A stretch of 64,000 nt of DNA from Nymphalis io (GCF_905147045.1 NC_065895.1:253001-317000), one strand, 5' to 3'. Counted from the first letter of the stretch, positions 47,403 through 58,919 are shown. Numbers and translations: made by a program. The notes: generated by a model not told the origin, from the sequence alone.

Positions 47403-50400
47403 CTTTATTCTAGCATGCAATACATATAATAATTTCGTAGAGTTTACAATATTAGGTACCAAATATAGAATGCTAGTTGACACGGGCGCCTCGATGTCAG
47501 TGATTAAATACGATGTAATAAGAGATAGGAATATTCCAATACATCCAAAACGCGTAGCCGTAAATGGTATTGGTGGCACCTCGTACACCGAGGGCTATGT
47601 TTACATACCGTTTACCTTATGTGGAATAGAATTCAAACATAAGTTTTATGTCTTAAAGAATTTGCCTTGTATTCAAGATGGTTTAATCGGACAAGAATTT
47701 TTAACTAATTATAATTGTGTATTAAATTACGAAAATAATACATTTACTTTAAATAGCTTCGACAAACCAATTACGCTCTCCTTAGGTTTAGGAAAATTAG
47801 GTAAAAATACATTTATAAAGGTACCTCCGAGGTGTGAAAAGTTTTTTCAAGTTGATTCTTATTTGAATGAATCGTGTGTTATATTTTCCAGAGAATTGTG
47901 TGAAGGTGTATTTATCGCTGGAAGTATCTGTCAACCGAAAGAGGGAAAAATATTTATTCAAATTTTAAATACTCGCGAAACAGAAATTAATCTTAGTTAT
48001 TTTAGGCCTGAAATTGATTTGTTATCGAATTATAATATTTGTTCGTTTAACAAAGAAAATTTGGACGGAAAAAGAGTTCGGAAATTATTATCATTAATTA
48101 AATTGAATCATTTGAACAAAGAAGAAAGCATTAGTATACAAAGTATTTGTGCGAAATATGCTGACGTATTTTTCTTGCCAGGAGACAAGTTAGGTACGTG
48201 TAATATTTACGAACAAAATATACAACTAAAAGCTAATACGAATCCGGTCTATACTAAACAATATAGATTACCGTTTTCTCAACGTGATGAAATAGAAAAA
48301 CAAGTTCAAAAAATGTTGGCCAATGATATTATCGAACCCGCTAACAGCGAATGGTCTAGCCCAGTACTATTAGTACCTAAAAAATCAGAAGATAATAATA
48401 AAAGCTGGCGTTTAGTGATAGATTTTCGGAAATTGAATGATTGTATAATGCATGACAAATTTCCCCTTCCGAATATAAGTGATATATTAGACTCACTTTC
48501 AGGAGCTATTTATTTTTCTCAATTAGATTTAACACAAGCTTATTATCAAACGAAGCTAAATGCTGACAGTAGGAAATATACCGCATTCACAACACCGTCT
48601 GGCCAGTATCAAATGACCCGTATGCCTATGGGTTTGAAAACCAGTCCTGGTTCATTTTCACGCTTAATGACAGTAGCAATGTCGGGACTTAATTACGATA
48701 AATGTTTTGTATATTTGGATAATTTAATTTGTTTCGGAAGAAATTTAGATAGTCATAATAAAAATTTGTTAGATATTTTAACAAGGCTTAGAAAAGTTAA
48801 TTTAAAATTAAATCCTGATAAGTGCGATTTTCTTCGAAAAGAAATTTTATACCTCGGACACGTGGTATCAGCGGACGGCATTAAACCAGATCCAGAAAAA
48901 ATTAAGGCGTTAATTAATTATCCGGTTCCTAAAAACGTAGACGAGCTCAAACGATTTGTAGCCTTTGCGAACTATTATCGAAAGTTTATTCCGAATTTCG
49001 CCCAAATCTGTATTCCATTAAATGATTTATGTCGTAAAAATGTAATATTTAATTGGGATAAAAACTGTCAAAAATCATTTAGTACTTTAAAAGAAATGTT
49101 AATGAGCCCTCCAATATTACAATATCCTATTTTCGATTATAATAACACATTTATACTACAGACAGACGCCTCAGGGTATGCAATAGGTGCGATTTTATGT
49201 AATGCTGATCGTAGACCAATAGCTTACGCCAGTCGTAGTTTAAATAAAGCTGAACGTAGGTATCCAACGATTGAGAAAGAGCTTTTAGCGATTGTTTGGT
49301 CTGTTAAATATTTTAGACCGTATCTCTATGGACGAAAGTTCATTATAGAAACAGATCATAGACCCTTAATATTTTTATACAATATGACAGATCCTTCCAG
49401 TAGATTGTTAAAATTTCGGCTAATACTTGAAGAGTATGATTTTAAGGTTACTTATGTGAAAGGGTGTGATAATGTAGCTGCAGATGCATTGTCACGCATA
49501 GAAATTAGTAGTGAAGAATTAAAGGCGATGAATGATCATATTTTGTCAGTACTTACAAGGGCACAAAAGAAGAAGCTTGATGAAAAACCTTGTAATTCTA
49601 CTTCGGTTTCTAATATTTCTACTGACGATTGGACTGATCACCCAAGAGTTGTAGAGATGTTAAAACTACCGAAGTATTACACGGAGTTGATATTTGTGAA
49701 TGAAGAAGAATGGAGAAAGTTTAAAAAATGCGTATCATTAGAGCGTGGTGATTATGCATACTCGTCGTCAAATCGTACAATTTTTGTGAAACTGTTTACC
49801 CAATCCCAGTGTACACGAGCTGTCTCTGTGAGGGAAATGGAATCATTTTGTATCGATTTAAAAATAAATACGTTATATGTAATAAAAGATGAGAATAATT
49901 TTCAAATAATTAAAGAGCTAGCTCAGGTTATTAATAAAATGCGTAAGTGGTCCGGACCCCGTTTATGCGTAATTAAAGGAGTTACAAAAATTATAGACGA
50001 CGATACGAAAAGAGTTATATTAAACGATTATCATATCCTGCCCACTAGCGGACACGCAGGAATAAGACGTATGTTAAATAACATTCGTAAAAAATATTTT
50101 TGGCCAGGATTAGAGCATGATGTTAAGCTTTTTGTAAAAAAATGTAGTAAATGTCAACGTTATAAATATTTAAATACCATAAAAGAACCTATGACCATAA
50201 CGGACTGTGGAAATTCAGCTTTTGATAAGATTTATTTAGATTTGGTAGGTCCATTGACAAGAGATAATAATTATAATTACATTTTAACGCTCCAATGCGA
50301 CCTCACCAAATATGTCGAGGCATATCCGATAGCAGGTAAGGATGCGCGCACAGTAGCTACAACTCTAGTAAATAATTTTATACTTAGATATGGCATCCCT

Positions 50401-51027
50401 CGGCAGATCGTGACCGATAGAGGAACTGAATTTATAAATTCTACAATGGAAGAGGTTTGTAAAATTTTAAATATAAGTCAATTACAGTCTACAGCCTTCC
50501 ACCATCAGACCTTAGGATCACTTGAAAATAGTCATAAACATTTAACATTTTATTTAAGAATGCAAGTTAACAGTCATAGTCAGGAATGGAGTTCATGGAT
50601 TCCTTACTGGTGTTTTTCGTATAACACTTCTGTACACTCGAGTACAAAATTTACTCCATACGAATTAGTGTTTGGCAAACAATGTAACTTACCAAGTAAT
50701 CTTAGGTCGACAATAGATCCAATTTACAATTTTGATGATTATGCAATAGAACTAAAATACCGGTTACAAAAGTCACAAAATGATGCTAAAACAAACCTCA
50801 TAAATTGTAAAACTTTAAGAAAAATAAAATATGATAGAAGTATAAACCCAGTGGAGTATAAACAAGGAGACTTAGTATTGATTAAAAATGAAAATATTAG
50901 CAAACTTGATCCATTATATTTAGGTCCATATACAGTTGTTAAAGATTTATCACCGAATGTTGTAATTTTAGTCAATGGTAAAGAAAAAACTGTTCATAAA
51001 AATAGGACAAGACTTTATGTTGAATGA
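47386..51027 (+). CDS. pol: Ty3/Gypsy pol polyprotein: protease, reverse transcriptase, RNase H, integrase
   Basis: The frame is open from 47386; the first ATG is 47470 (1185 residues counted from it). The protease motif DTGAS (residues 4 to 8) starts right at that ATG, so translation normally enters upstream, by frameshifting from gag. Reverse transcriptase has LDLTQAYY (Asp353), RMPMGLKTSP and, where YLDD is expected, YLDN (415 to 418): the second catalytic Asp is Asn. RNase H begins at TDAS (Asp566), followed by ETDHRPL. Integrase shows a CSKC zinc motif and a D,D35E triad (Asp924, Asp983, Glu1019), then LGPYTV of a GPY/F module. No stops or frameshifts occur over 3.6 kb. The enzyme set would copy the RNA into DNA and integrate it, but the RT change should abolish DNA synthesis. 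Confidence 0.95.
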   Translation, partial: SFFDPNFILACNTYNNFVEFTILGTKYRMLVDTGASMSVIKYDVIRDRNIPIHPKRVAVNGIGGTSYTEGYVYIPFTLCGIEFKHKFYVLKNLPCIQDGLIGQEFLTNYNCVLNYENNTFTLNSFDKPITLSLGLGKLGKNTFIKVPPRCEKFFQVDSYLNESCVIFSRELCEGVFIAGSICQPKEGKIFIQILNTRETEINLSYFRPEIDLLSNYNICSFNKENLDGKRVRKLLSLIKLNHLNKEESISIQSICAKYADVFFLPGDKLGTCNIYEQNIQLKANTNPVYTKQYRLPFSQRDEIEKQVQKMLANDIIEPANSEWSSPVLLVPKKSEDNNKSWRLVIDFRKLNDCIMHDKFPLPNISDILDSLSGAIYFSQLDLTQAYYQTKLNADSRKYTAFTTPSGQYQMTRMPMGLKTSPGSFSRLMTVAMSGLNYDKCFVYLDNLICFGRNLDSHNKNLLDILTRLRKVNLKLNPDKCDFLRKEILYLGHVVSADGIKPDPEKIKALINYPVPKNVDELKRFVAFANYYRKFIPNFAQICIPLNDLCRKNVIFNWDKNCQKSFSTLKEMLMSPPILQYPIFDYNNTFILQTDASGYAIGAILCNADRRPIAYASRSLNKAERRYPTIEKELLAIVWSVKYFRPYLYGRKFIIETDHRPLIFLYNMTDPSSRLLKFRLILEEYDFKVTYVKGCDNVAADALSRIEISSEELKAMNDHILSVLTRAQKKKLDEKPCNSTSVSNISTDDWTDHPRVVEMLKLPKYYTELIFVNEEEWRKFKKCVSLERGDYAYSSSNRTIFVKLFTQSQCTRAVSVREMESFCIDLKINTLYVIKDENNFQIIKELAQVINKMRKWSGPRLCVIKGVTKIIDDDTKRVILNDYHILPTSGHAGIRRMLNNIRKKYFWPGLEHDVKLFVKKCSKCQRYKYLNTIKEPMTITDCGNSAFDKIYLDLVGPLTRDNNYNYILTLQCDLTKYVEAYPIAGKDARTVATTLVNNFILRYGIPRQIVTDRGTEFINSTMEEVCKILNISQLQSTAFHHQTLGSLENSHKHLTFYLRMQVNSHSQEWSSWIPYWCFSYNTSVHSSTKFTPYELVFGKQCNLPSNLRSTIDPIYNFDDYAIELKYRLQKSQNDAKTNLINCKTLRKIKYDRSINPVEYKQGDLVLIKNENISKLDPLYLGPYTVVKDLSPNVVILVNGKEKTVHKNRTRLYVE

Positions 51028-51245
51028 TCATTAAACATATTGTTTATTAAGACTTGTGATTATGACTGTACCTATTATGATATTTGATATTAAATTTCAG
51101 CACTGCATTATTATACCTTTGTTTACATATTTGTTTTATTTTGTTTAATTATTATTATATTCAATTTTATTTTACTTTTTCATATTGTATTTTGATTAAA
51201 AAAAATGTTAATGTATCCAACATTTTTTTTTTGTTTGGTAGGGCA

Positions 51246-51349
51246 TGTAGTGTAGTATATAAGCAGCTGACACATGGTATTGAGGAGCAGTAATAAATTT
51301 ATCTTCAAACCTTAAACATCTACTTTATTTACCTAGTCCCGTCCTTACA
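51246..51349 (+). repeat. 3' LTR, 104 bp
   Basis: No difference from the 5' LTR at any of 104 positions. Followed by the gtag target duplication. Confidence 0.95.
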
Positions 51350-51353
51350 GTAG

Positions 51354-54067
51354 CTTTATGTTTAATTTAAGGTTGAATGACTAAATTGACGATTTAAAAA
51401 AGAGCCAACTACTACTAGACCGTATAAAACGGATTATTTAACTTTGTTTTTACAAGATCTAATAAAAAAACATAATATGACAAGCAATTTTAGTAAAAAT
51501 AGACAATGTTTGTTATAGTTAATTTGGTATGTTTAATTAACTGATTAATTTTGCGTTTATATTTGTTCTCGTATTTTCTACAAAATGATAATATGAATAC
51601 GAATTAACGTATGAACTAACAAATATTCACAGACAAAATAATCTCGAATTTAAAAATTCATACAATGTCATATTATCTTTCGTATTTTTTCTCAAGTTCC
51701 ATATATTTTTACGTTCAACTATTTATGTTGCATGAAATATTCGATCTCGTCGAATCGGCATATTTTAATACGCAAGGCAAATCCCCTAGAGAAAATAATA
51801 AGACGTATTAGGTCACGTACGAATTAGGCATGTTCGCGTCGATTTCATATCGACCTTTAGAGGTTTTGCTTGGTATTTCAATATTATTATATTAGAATTT
51901 TAATAAATAAACTTCTTATAATTGTAAATTATTTCAACTTTCGATAATTACTGTTTAAGTCTCATAAAAACTAAGCAATCCGTATTATTATTCATTCCGT
52001 AAATTTTTGAGTATCGAGTAATAAAGTACACCTAAGTAAACAGTTACGTAACTATATATTTATAACAATATTATTTATGAATATATTTTATACATGTTGT
52101 ATCGTCATTATATATATACACGAGGAGTGAAAATAATTCTATAACAGTAGTTGTTCTAGTTTTGGCGCGGTATTCGTTTCTATAATAAGATTCCAGAGTT
52201 ATTTTTAACTTTTCTATAAATAAATTAATATCTCATTTCAAAAAATTTGATAAATAAGGCATATTACTCAAATAAAAATATTGTTGGTGGTTTTCGTGGT
52301 ATAAATAAAAACCGATAAATAAAATGCGTTATTCTAGTAAGTGATCTACCGACACCAACTGTCACACAAGTATCTCTTTTCGTAAATAACTAAACAAACA
52401 TAAATAAGTAAATATATACGGGTCAATATAAAATAATTGTTTCACGCCCACACAAAATCGACACTAAACTCAAAAAAGATGACTCATAAAAAAGTCCCAA
52501 ATAATACGCCGTTCACTCCTAGGTTACCCCTTCGCTTTTAGGGTATTAGGGCATAAAAAAGTAATATCCCTTTGACAATGGACACGAAAACTGAATTGAA
52601 TTTCGGCCGAGTCTGCTTGTTTCCTGATTTACCTATCCGTAATAAATCTTTGGTAAGACTGTGTTCGTAAATAGAATATATTGTGAAGATAGGTGGTAGA
52701 TGGGTAGTGGTAGTAGGTGAGTAGTACACGTGAATAACCTTAAAGGTAGTTGATTAAAATCTAGACTAAGTTCAATTTGTAACGGTCAAACACATTTATT
52801 TCTCAAAAAGCACACAATTCAATTATTATGAGAAATACAGGACAACCATAAAACTATGTAGATAAATAAATTACGGAGCAGGTGGGTACTCTTTAAAAAT
52901 TAATCTAATTTGCTAGAATCAGAATTTAACAATGTTGTGGGTAGAGGAAAAAAATTGTGTGCACTAATATGTCGCTTAGAAGGCAAGTGGTACTTACACT
53001 TTGTGAAGTGAAACATTGTAAGAACATTGCATATCCGGTGCGCGGGAAGCAATGTTGTGGAAGTCCTAAATATACTAAACATAAGTATAATAAAACCTCG
53101 TTGGCATATCTTTCAAAGTTACAGACAGTTCCTCGGTATAGATTTGATTATTTAAAGGAAATATTTCAAATCAAATCAAGTAAGTAGGCTTTAATAAGCA
53201 CTTATGAATCGTCATTGTATGTGTTTAACAATAATCGAGGTCATTGTTCAGCAGTGAGACATCAACAGGCTCTCAGGTTTATTAGTTTTTTAATAACTTT
53301 TCACAATATTGTGTCTCGCCGTCTATGCAAATTGACATTAATGAAACGTTAACGTGGTAAATTTACATATTAGACTAAGCTAAACGGACGAATACGGCCC
53401 GGGTCTGTCCTGTAAACGGCATCACATGAAAATTACAATGTTTGAGGTTGATGATTAATATAGTTATATTTATATTTGATAGATATTAAATATCGATAAA
53501 ATCATAAAAAGTTATGTTAATCACCAACCTAAAACATTTTAATTTTAACTTCAGTCTGTGTTCTTTGTTAAATATTAGCTTTTATATAGTGGACAGATTC
53601 CATATATATAGTATTTGTCTTTAATTTTGACCAATATTATATATAAATTGGTTTGTAACTCATCATCATAACGAAGCTGTCAAAGGGCTTAAGAGTTAGC
53701 TTGAGAAACAGTGAATTTTTATTCTAGTAGATCGAATTATGTTTTTTTCTGTAATATATATTTATACATCAATTTCATTTGTTTTAATTAAATAACAGAA
53801 CATTAATAAATTATTTTATTGTCTTAGATCAATTTGAGCTTATTTGATTTCATAAAATTCTATTTCATTCGTTCGTTCTATTTAAGAGTATTTCTATCAA
53901 TGATTTCATTCAATGCTCAAAAAACTTTGATTTTTATATTATCTATAATTATATATACTTTTATGATACTTTATGTTTATCGTGAGGAAACAAAACTTTT
54001 TTCAAATGGCATTTTTTAGTTATTAGGGCTATGTTTGATTTCTAAGCATCGACGTTTCAAATTAGCA
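51354..54067. other. Intergenic, AT-rich
   Basis: No gene supported. ORFs at 52538..52729 and 52900..53187 lie in slightly GC-richer patches that may be old repeats but match nothing I recognise. Confidence 0.45.
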
Positions 54068-54160
54068 TTAGCCGTAACAGCCTGTGAATGTCCCACTGCT
54101 GGGCTAAAGGCCTTCTCTCCTCTTTTTGAGAAGGAGGGGGTCCTGGTCTCCTCGGTAAGT
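54068..54160 (-). repeat. SINE-E tail fragment
   Basis: 'cagcctgtgaatgtcccact', 'gctgggctaaaggccttctc' and 'tcctctttttgagaagga' form the reverse complement of the SINE-E 3' end, nearly consensus. Head and body are missing. Confidence 0.8.
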
Positions 54161-55179
54161 CGTAAATACGTGTCAAAACGTAGATACGACATGAGATGAT
54201 TTCACTTTGACCAAGTCAAATTAGCATTATCACTCATTAATTACTATTGCGTTTGCAAAAGTGAATCCTAAATTTCCGGCATATTATTTATACATACATA
54301 ATAAGTTGAAAATAACGGATCGTTTTATAGAGAACCAATCATGTATCGTTTGTATTGTTAATGACGATACAACATAATCTGCAATCGAATCAGAAATAAA
54401 TTAATCATCAAAAAAAACCAGTGCCAGAAAATTTGTTTTTTTTTTGTCTCGTAGCATTGGTTTTGATCTAATGTTGCAAATGGATTGAAAAGTTACTTTT
54501 AGTACCTATAACTGTAATCTAGCTCTACTGTAAACTAAACACGGAACAAGTCTTATCTAGTTTTTTTTTAAATTATTTTCATACATTCGCGCCGAGTGTT
54601 TCAAATTTTCATATTGTTTTGTTTTAGTGTATAACATTTATATTTCATTCGTTATATTTTTGCATCGTAATGTTTATAATTAAGAATGAATATAGTTTTT
54701 CCACTCATGTTCCATCGTAATACTACGAAGCCGAGCGAGTCGCACCCACAATTGACTGGTTTTATTTATAGAAACTACATTTAAGATTTTTATTATTCAC
54801 AATGAATTTCTTAACCCGTTATAAGCAACCCACCGTGGACTATAAAAGTGTAACTTACAATTGTAAGTAACGTTTATATCAAAATATACAATCTATTTGT
54901 ACTGCGTTCCTGAAAACAGACCAAAATACCGTTCAGTTTACATGTTTATAGGAATATCTATTTGAATTCTATATAATATTGAGAATACGCAAACTATAGC
55001 AATACGCCCACATGTATTTATGACCATTGCCGTAATAACAAATAATATTTCGGTACAAACATAAACAAACTGTTTGTTATTTAACACGAACGCTGTGTTT
55101 AACGTTATGGAAGTAATACACACGTACTACTTACTCGTACTAGCAACAGATCCAATTATCATATTATTAAATCAAAAAT
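54161..55179. other. Intergenic, AT-rich
   Basis: No gene or recognised element. Confidence 0.5.
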
Positions 55180-55424
55180 AATATATCCTTGGACACTATT
55201 CACTCACAGCCATCTGATCCCAAGCTAAGCAGAGCTTTTCTATGGACAACTGATATACTACATATACTACTTTTTTTGTAAATACATACTTATATAGATA
55301 ATTACACCCAGACTCAGGACAAACAGACATGTTCATGCACACAAATGTCTGTCCTGGGTGGGAATCGAACCCACAACCTTCGACGTGAAAGGCGAGTATC
55401 TACCAACCACGCCAACCAGCCGGC
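55180..55424 (-). repeat. SINE-C, tRNA-derived, copy 1
   Basis: The minus strand starts with a tRNA-like head: A-box region 'ggcgtggttggtagatact' and B-box 'gggttcgattccc'. It then runs through 'aggacagacatttgtg' and 'gtttgtcctgagtctgggtg' to 'agctccgctta' -like sequence and an AT-rich end. It pairs closely with 56615..56880. Confidence 0.85.
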
Positions 55425-56614
55425 ATTAATAAACAAAATATACTCCATTGACGACTTATACTAGTTTTTAATCGTCATTTAACAAGATTGAACTTAATGT
55501 TTAGTTTTCAGTTCATTATGTACATATGTTACGGTTCATGTCGATGTTGAGGATGATACGTCGACGCTAGTTTTTAGCGGCCGACATATGGATGAAGTAA
55601 ATAACAATGACATGGATACATTTTTAGCCTAGAATACTTGCTATGTTCTTAACCCATTTCAATTTATCATTAAGTAGGAGTTATTCATTATAGTGCTGTG
55701 TATAATGAGTATGGAAAATAGTGCATCATATATTTATTTACTGTCAAAAATCTATAACCGAATCGGAAGTAACTGATAAAAAAACCGGCGCAAGAAATTT
55801 TCGATTTATTTATTCACTCGTTGCATTTCGGACATACTTCGTTCTTTTTAATTGATTTATTAATTTTTTTACAGGCTATTGTAAAATTTATATCGCTATC
55901 ATGTAAGTTGTTTTTTTAATTCGCCAAATTAATATGTAAATATATGTAATAATAATAAAGCTATCTGGAAATGTTACATCGAGCATGAGATATTTTGATT
56001 ACCCCATCTTAGTGCTTTGAAATTCAGTGGTACTAGTTCGGATTGAACTGGCGACTTTTAGTTAAATTGATCTATATTATCCACTGGTAACAATAGCTTA
56101 AAGGGTTATTCCAGAGAATTCTAGTAACGTCGCTACTAAGCCTAAGGGTCGATCGATTACGAGACACAATTCGATATATGAGGAGTGTAATTCTAAAATG
56201 TACAGTAAGTTTCCGTAATTATAAAAATAGGAAATTAAATTATAAAAAAAGTTACTTAGGACAATCAGGTTTTGCATTCTTAGATAATATTAACACATAA
56301 TATAATTTTACGAAAAATAAACTAAAATTGAAACAATTTACTTTAAGTGATAAAAATCTTAAATTATATAAAAAGATATGTACGTATTTATAAGAGCCCA
56401 CAACAATAATAAACAAATTTAAATATATACAACATCTGTCACCATGATCTGTCCCAAATAGGAAAACCCAACGATGATTTACGACGGTATCCTTTGCGCC
56501 CGTGACGGGCATGGTAAAGTGTCTCACTGGAATAATTATATACAAAATTTAATTATATATAATATAAAAATATCACCCTAACTATATCACCCTTTCAATA
56601 ACCAGGCTATGCTT
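55425..56614. other. Intergenic, AT-rich
   Basis: No gene. Near 56030 'agttcggattgaactggcga' is B-box-like on the minus strand and may be another old tRNA-derived repeat. The ORF at 56252..56545 has no recognisable features. Confidence 0.45.
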
Positions 56615-56880
56615 TTAATAATATCCTGGGACATTTTCACACATGGCCATCTGATCCCAAACTAAGCGGAGCTTGTATTATGGAAACCAGACAACTGGTA
56701 TATTACATATACTACTATTCTTTTGTATACATATATAATACTTACTTATAAAGATAATAACACCCAGACTCAGGACAAACAGACATGGGCATGCATACAA
56801 ATGTCTGTCCTGGGTGGGAATCGAACTCACCACTTTCGGCGTGAAAGGCAAATATCTACCAACCACGCCAACTGGTCCGT
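56615..56880 (-). repeat. SINE-C, tRNA-derived, copy 2
   Basis: Same orientation and same blocks as copy 1 ('cacccagactcaggacaaac', 'tgtctgtcctgggtgggaat', 'ccaaccacgccaac'), about 1.4 kb apart. ORFs on both strands here are repeat translations. Confidence 0.85.
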
Positions 56881-57151
56881 CAATTTTAATTTTATTATTT
56901 TCAAGACCTATTTGCTGATAATTGTTCTAAGTAATCTGTGCGTTGAATCTTCCTAACTAGTATAAAATAGTAAGCAAACAATACGTTTCATTCCGCACTC
57001 ATCTTGTTGCGTCATTACGCTCGCGGACACTAATGTACGGGTGATGTTTATAAATTGTATTTGGCAGCTAATCTTAAATAAATTGTTACAAATATATTGT
57101 AAAAAATAAATAAGAAAATGATGTCTAAATTAAATCAACGCAACAATTGTT

Positions 57152-57411
57152 GCGCCGCCGAGATGGCCCAGTGGTAAGAGTGATGATTGTGGGTTCAAAC
57201 CCGGGCAAGCGCCACTGAAATTTCATGTGCTTAATTTGTGATTATAATTCATCTCGTGCTTGACGGTGAAGGAAAACCTGCATATGTCTAATTTCACTGA
57301 AATTTAGCCACATGTGTATTCCACCAACCCGCATTGGAGCAGCGTGGTGGAATAAGCTCCAAAACCTTCTGCTCAAAAATAATCAGTGGAACATTTACAG
57401 GCTGGTACTAT
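57152..57411 (+). repeat. SINE-E, tRNA-derived, with target duplication
   Basis: About 260 bp flanked by a perfect 10-bp duplication aacaattgtt (57142..57151 and 57412..57421). The head 'gccgagatggcccagtggta' and B-box 'gggttcaaaccc' are tRNA-like. The body contains 'tgtgcttaatttgtgattat', 'aattcatctcgtgct' and 'cacatgtgtattccaccaac'. It is the best copy of SINE-E in the window, though short of its full consensus. Confidence 0.85.
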
Positions 57412-57662
57412 AACAATTGTTTAGCCCATTTTAAGAATTAAAACTTTATGGTGATTACACCGTTAAAAAGTTCGACTGACTCTGACAACAAATTTATAAT
57501 CTGACAACATATTTATCGTTTAGAACGTTTCGAAGACCTCGTAATTTAAAATTTGCCAGACAGTTTAGCGAGGCTATATCAGTAATTCTTTTAAAATAAT
57601 ACTAGGAACTGTCGATGACTTCCTTATTACTCAATTTAAGGTAATGTCAGTCGTGACCGACG

Positions 57663-57810
57663 GAGTCTAACCAGCTGCGCAGGAGATATCGTAGTATCCC
57701 ATTGTAAGCGCAACCACAGATGCACTCTCATAATCTGATGTGACCCTAAATTAGACAGTGGACCAACAGCTGTTGGTCCTAAAGTCCTAAGTAATTTACA
57801 TGTTTTCCAA
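57663..57810 (-). repeat. SINE-B 3' part
   Basis: The reverse complement of SINE-B from its end ('ccagctgcgcaggagatatc') through 'cactctcataatctgatg' to 'ggaccaacagctgttggtcc'. The last block forms a 20-bp perfect palindrome at 57760..57779. Confidence 0.65.
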
Positions 57811-58623
57811 AGTACTGCTACTTAGAATTTTTTGACGAAAAGAAAAATTACTGTCCCGATCTGGTGCTTAAAATCCTTGGAACCACCGTTATAATCTAGC
57901 TAGTAGAGCAACCAGGCCGTCATTTGCATTTAGTATAGTGTTATAAGATAGCAAATTGGTGGAAACTCAAAACAAAATTGTGCCGAGTCTAAATCCGTTA
58001 CGATAATAACACGAAACATGTGACGTTAATTGAAGACAAAACATTGTTCTATCTTCTGGCGCCCTCCCGTCATCTTTATGTAAACGCGATGACTGAGAAT
58101 GCTATTAGCGTGTTATATCTGCTCCTTGTCAGCAGCCTTTTAAAGTAACTAACATCTCTATGTGTGAAATTAAAAAATGGTTTCGTAATGTAAAGTCATT
58201 CGCTGTGCTTGTTTTATGTATGTATATTCGCGCTAATCTCTAAAGTCACTATGTAAATCTTTACAGTCGACAGATTGAGTCATGAGGAGGGTATATACCA
58301 ATTATGAATATTTTGTAATAATTAGAACACAATATGAAATACAGAGTTTGCATATACGTGCGCAGTGTAAAGCGATAAAGTTATATGAAAATATTGTATA
58401 GTAGACATGTTCCGCTCAAATACTGTCTATTCAGTGATATCCGTGGGAAGCGTGGCGAACATAGTTGAAGGAATTCGCGGCTTTATTATAAAGCCATGGC
58501 AAAGATATAGATGTATTAGTTACTAGTCTCCTCACGTGGCTTCGGTCGAGTATGATAGGACAGAAGTGCCGAAATTGTTAGGTACCCTGTGAATATTACC
58601 ATCAATCATCATGGAATACTATA
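57811..58623. other. Intergenic, AT-rich
   Basis: No gene. Near 58515 a 'tactagtctcctcacgtggc' 'ttcggtcgagta' motif resembles a lepidopteran repeat terminus; too diverged to call. Confidence 0.45.
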
Positions 58624-58919
58624 CTGGTGGTAGAACGTTGTGCAAGCTCGTCTGGGTAGGTACCACCCACTCATCAGATATTCTACCGCAAAACAGCAAT
58701 ACTTGATATTGTTGTGTTCCGGTTTGAAGGGTGAGTGAGCCAGTGTAATTACAGGCACAAGGGACATAAAATCTTAGTTCCCAAGGTTGGTGGCGCATTG
58801 GCTATAAGCGATGGTTGACATTTCTTACAATGCCAATGTCTAAGGGCGTTTGGTGATCACTTACCATCAGGTGGCCCATATGCTCGTCCACCTTCCTATT
58901 CTATAAAAAAAAAAAAAAC
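58624..58919 (-). repeat. SINE-A (Metulj-like) copy
   Basis: Near-complete reversed copy ending in a long A run (the T-rich start). Almost identical to 18854..19147, so young. It lies about 600 bp upstream of the receptor gene. Confidence 0.9.

Larger units (their letters stand above)
45828..51349 (+). mobile_element. Ty3/Gypsy LTR retrotransposon, recent copy
   Basis: A 5522-bp element with identical 104-bp LTRs beginning TG and ending CA, and a 4-bp target duplication gtag (45824..45827 and 51350..51353). The 5' LTR is followed at once by a tRNA-type primer-binding site starting 'tggcgaccctgcc' (45932). Order inside: small membrane-protein ORF, gag, pol (protease, reverse transcriptase, RNase H, integrase). 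No env-like ORF lies between pol and the 3' LTR. A weak polypurine tract 'ggtaggg' precedes the 3' LTR. The order of domains (integrase last) fixes the Ty3/Gypsy superfamily; LTRs this short and the leader ORF suggest an mdg1/412-like lineage (inference). Confidence 0.95.

Noticed and set aside
51084..51293. 69-codon hydrophobic ORF between pol and the 3' LTR, considered as an env remnant
   Set aside because: It is AT-driven, begins outside any typical env context, runs into the LTR and lacks signal, cleavage or fusion features.
55355..55424. Minus-strand tRNA-like sequence with good A and B boxes
   Set aside because: It is joined to a SINE-C body that recurs at 56615, so it is a SINE head, not a tRNA gene.
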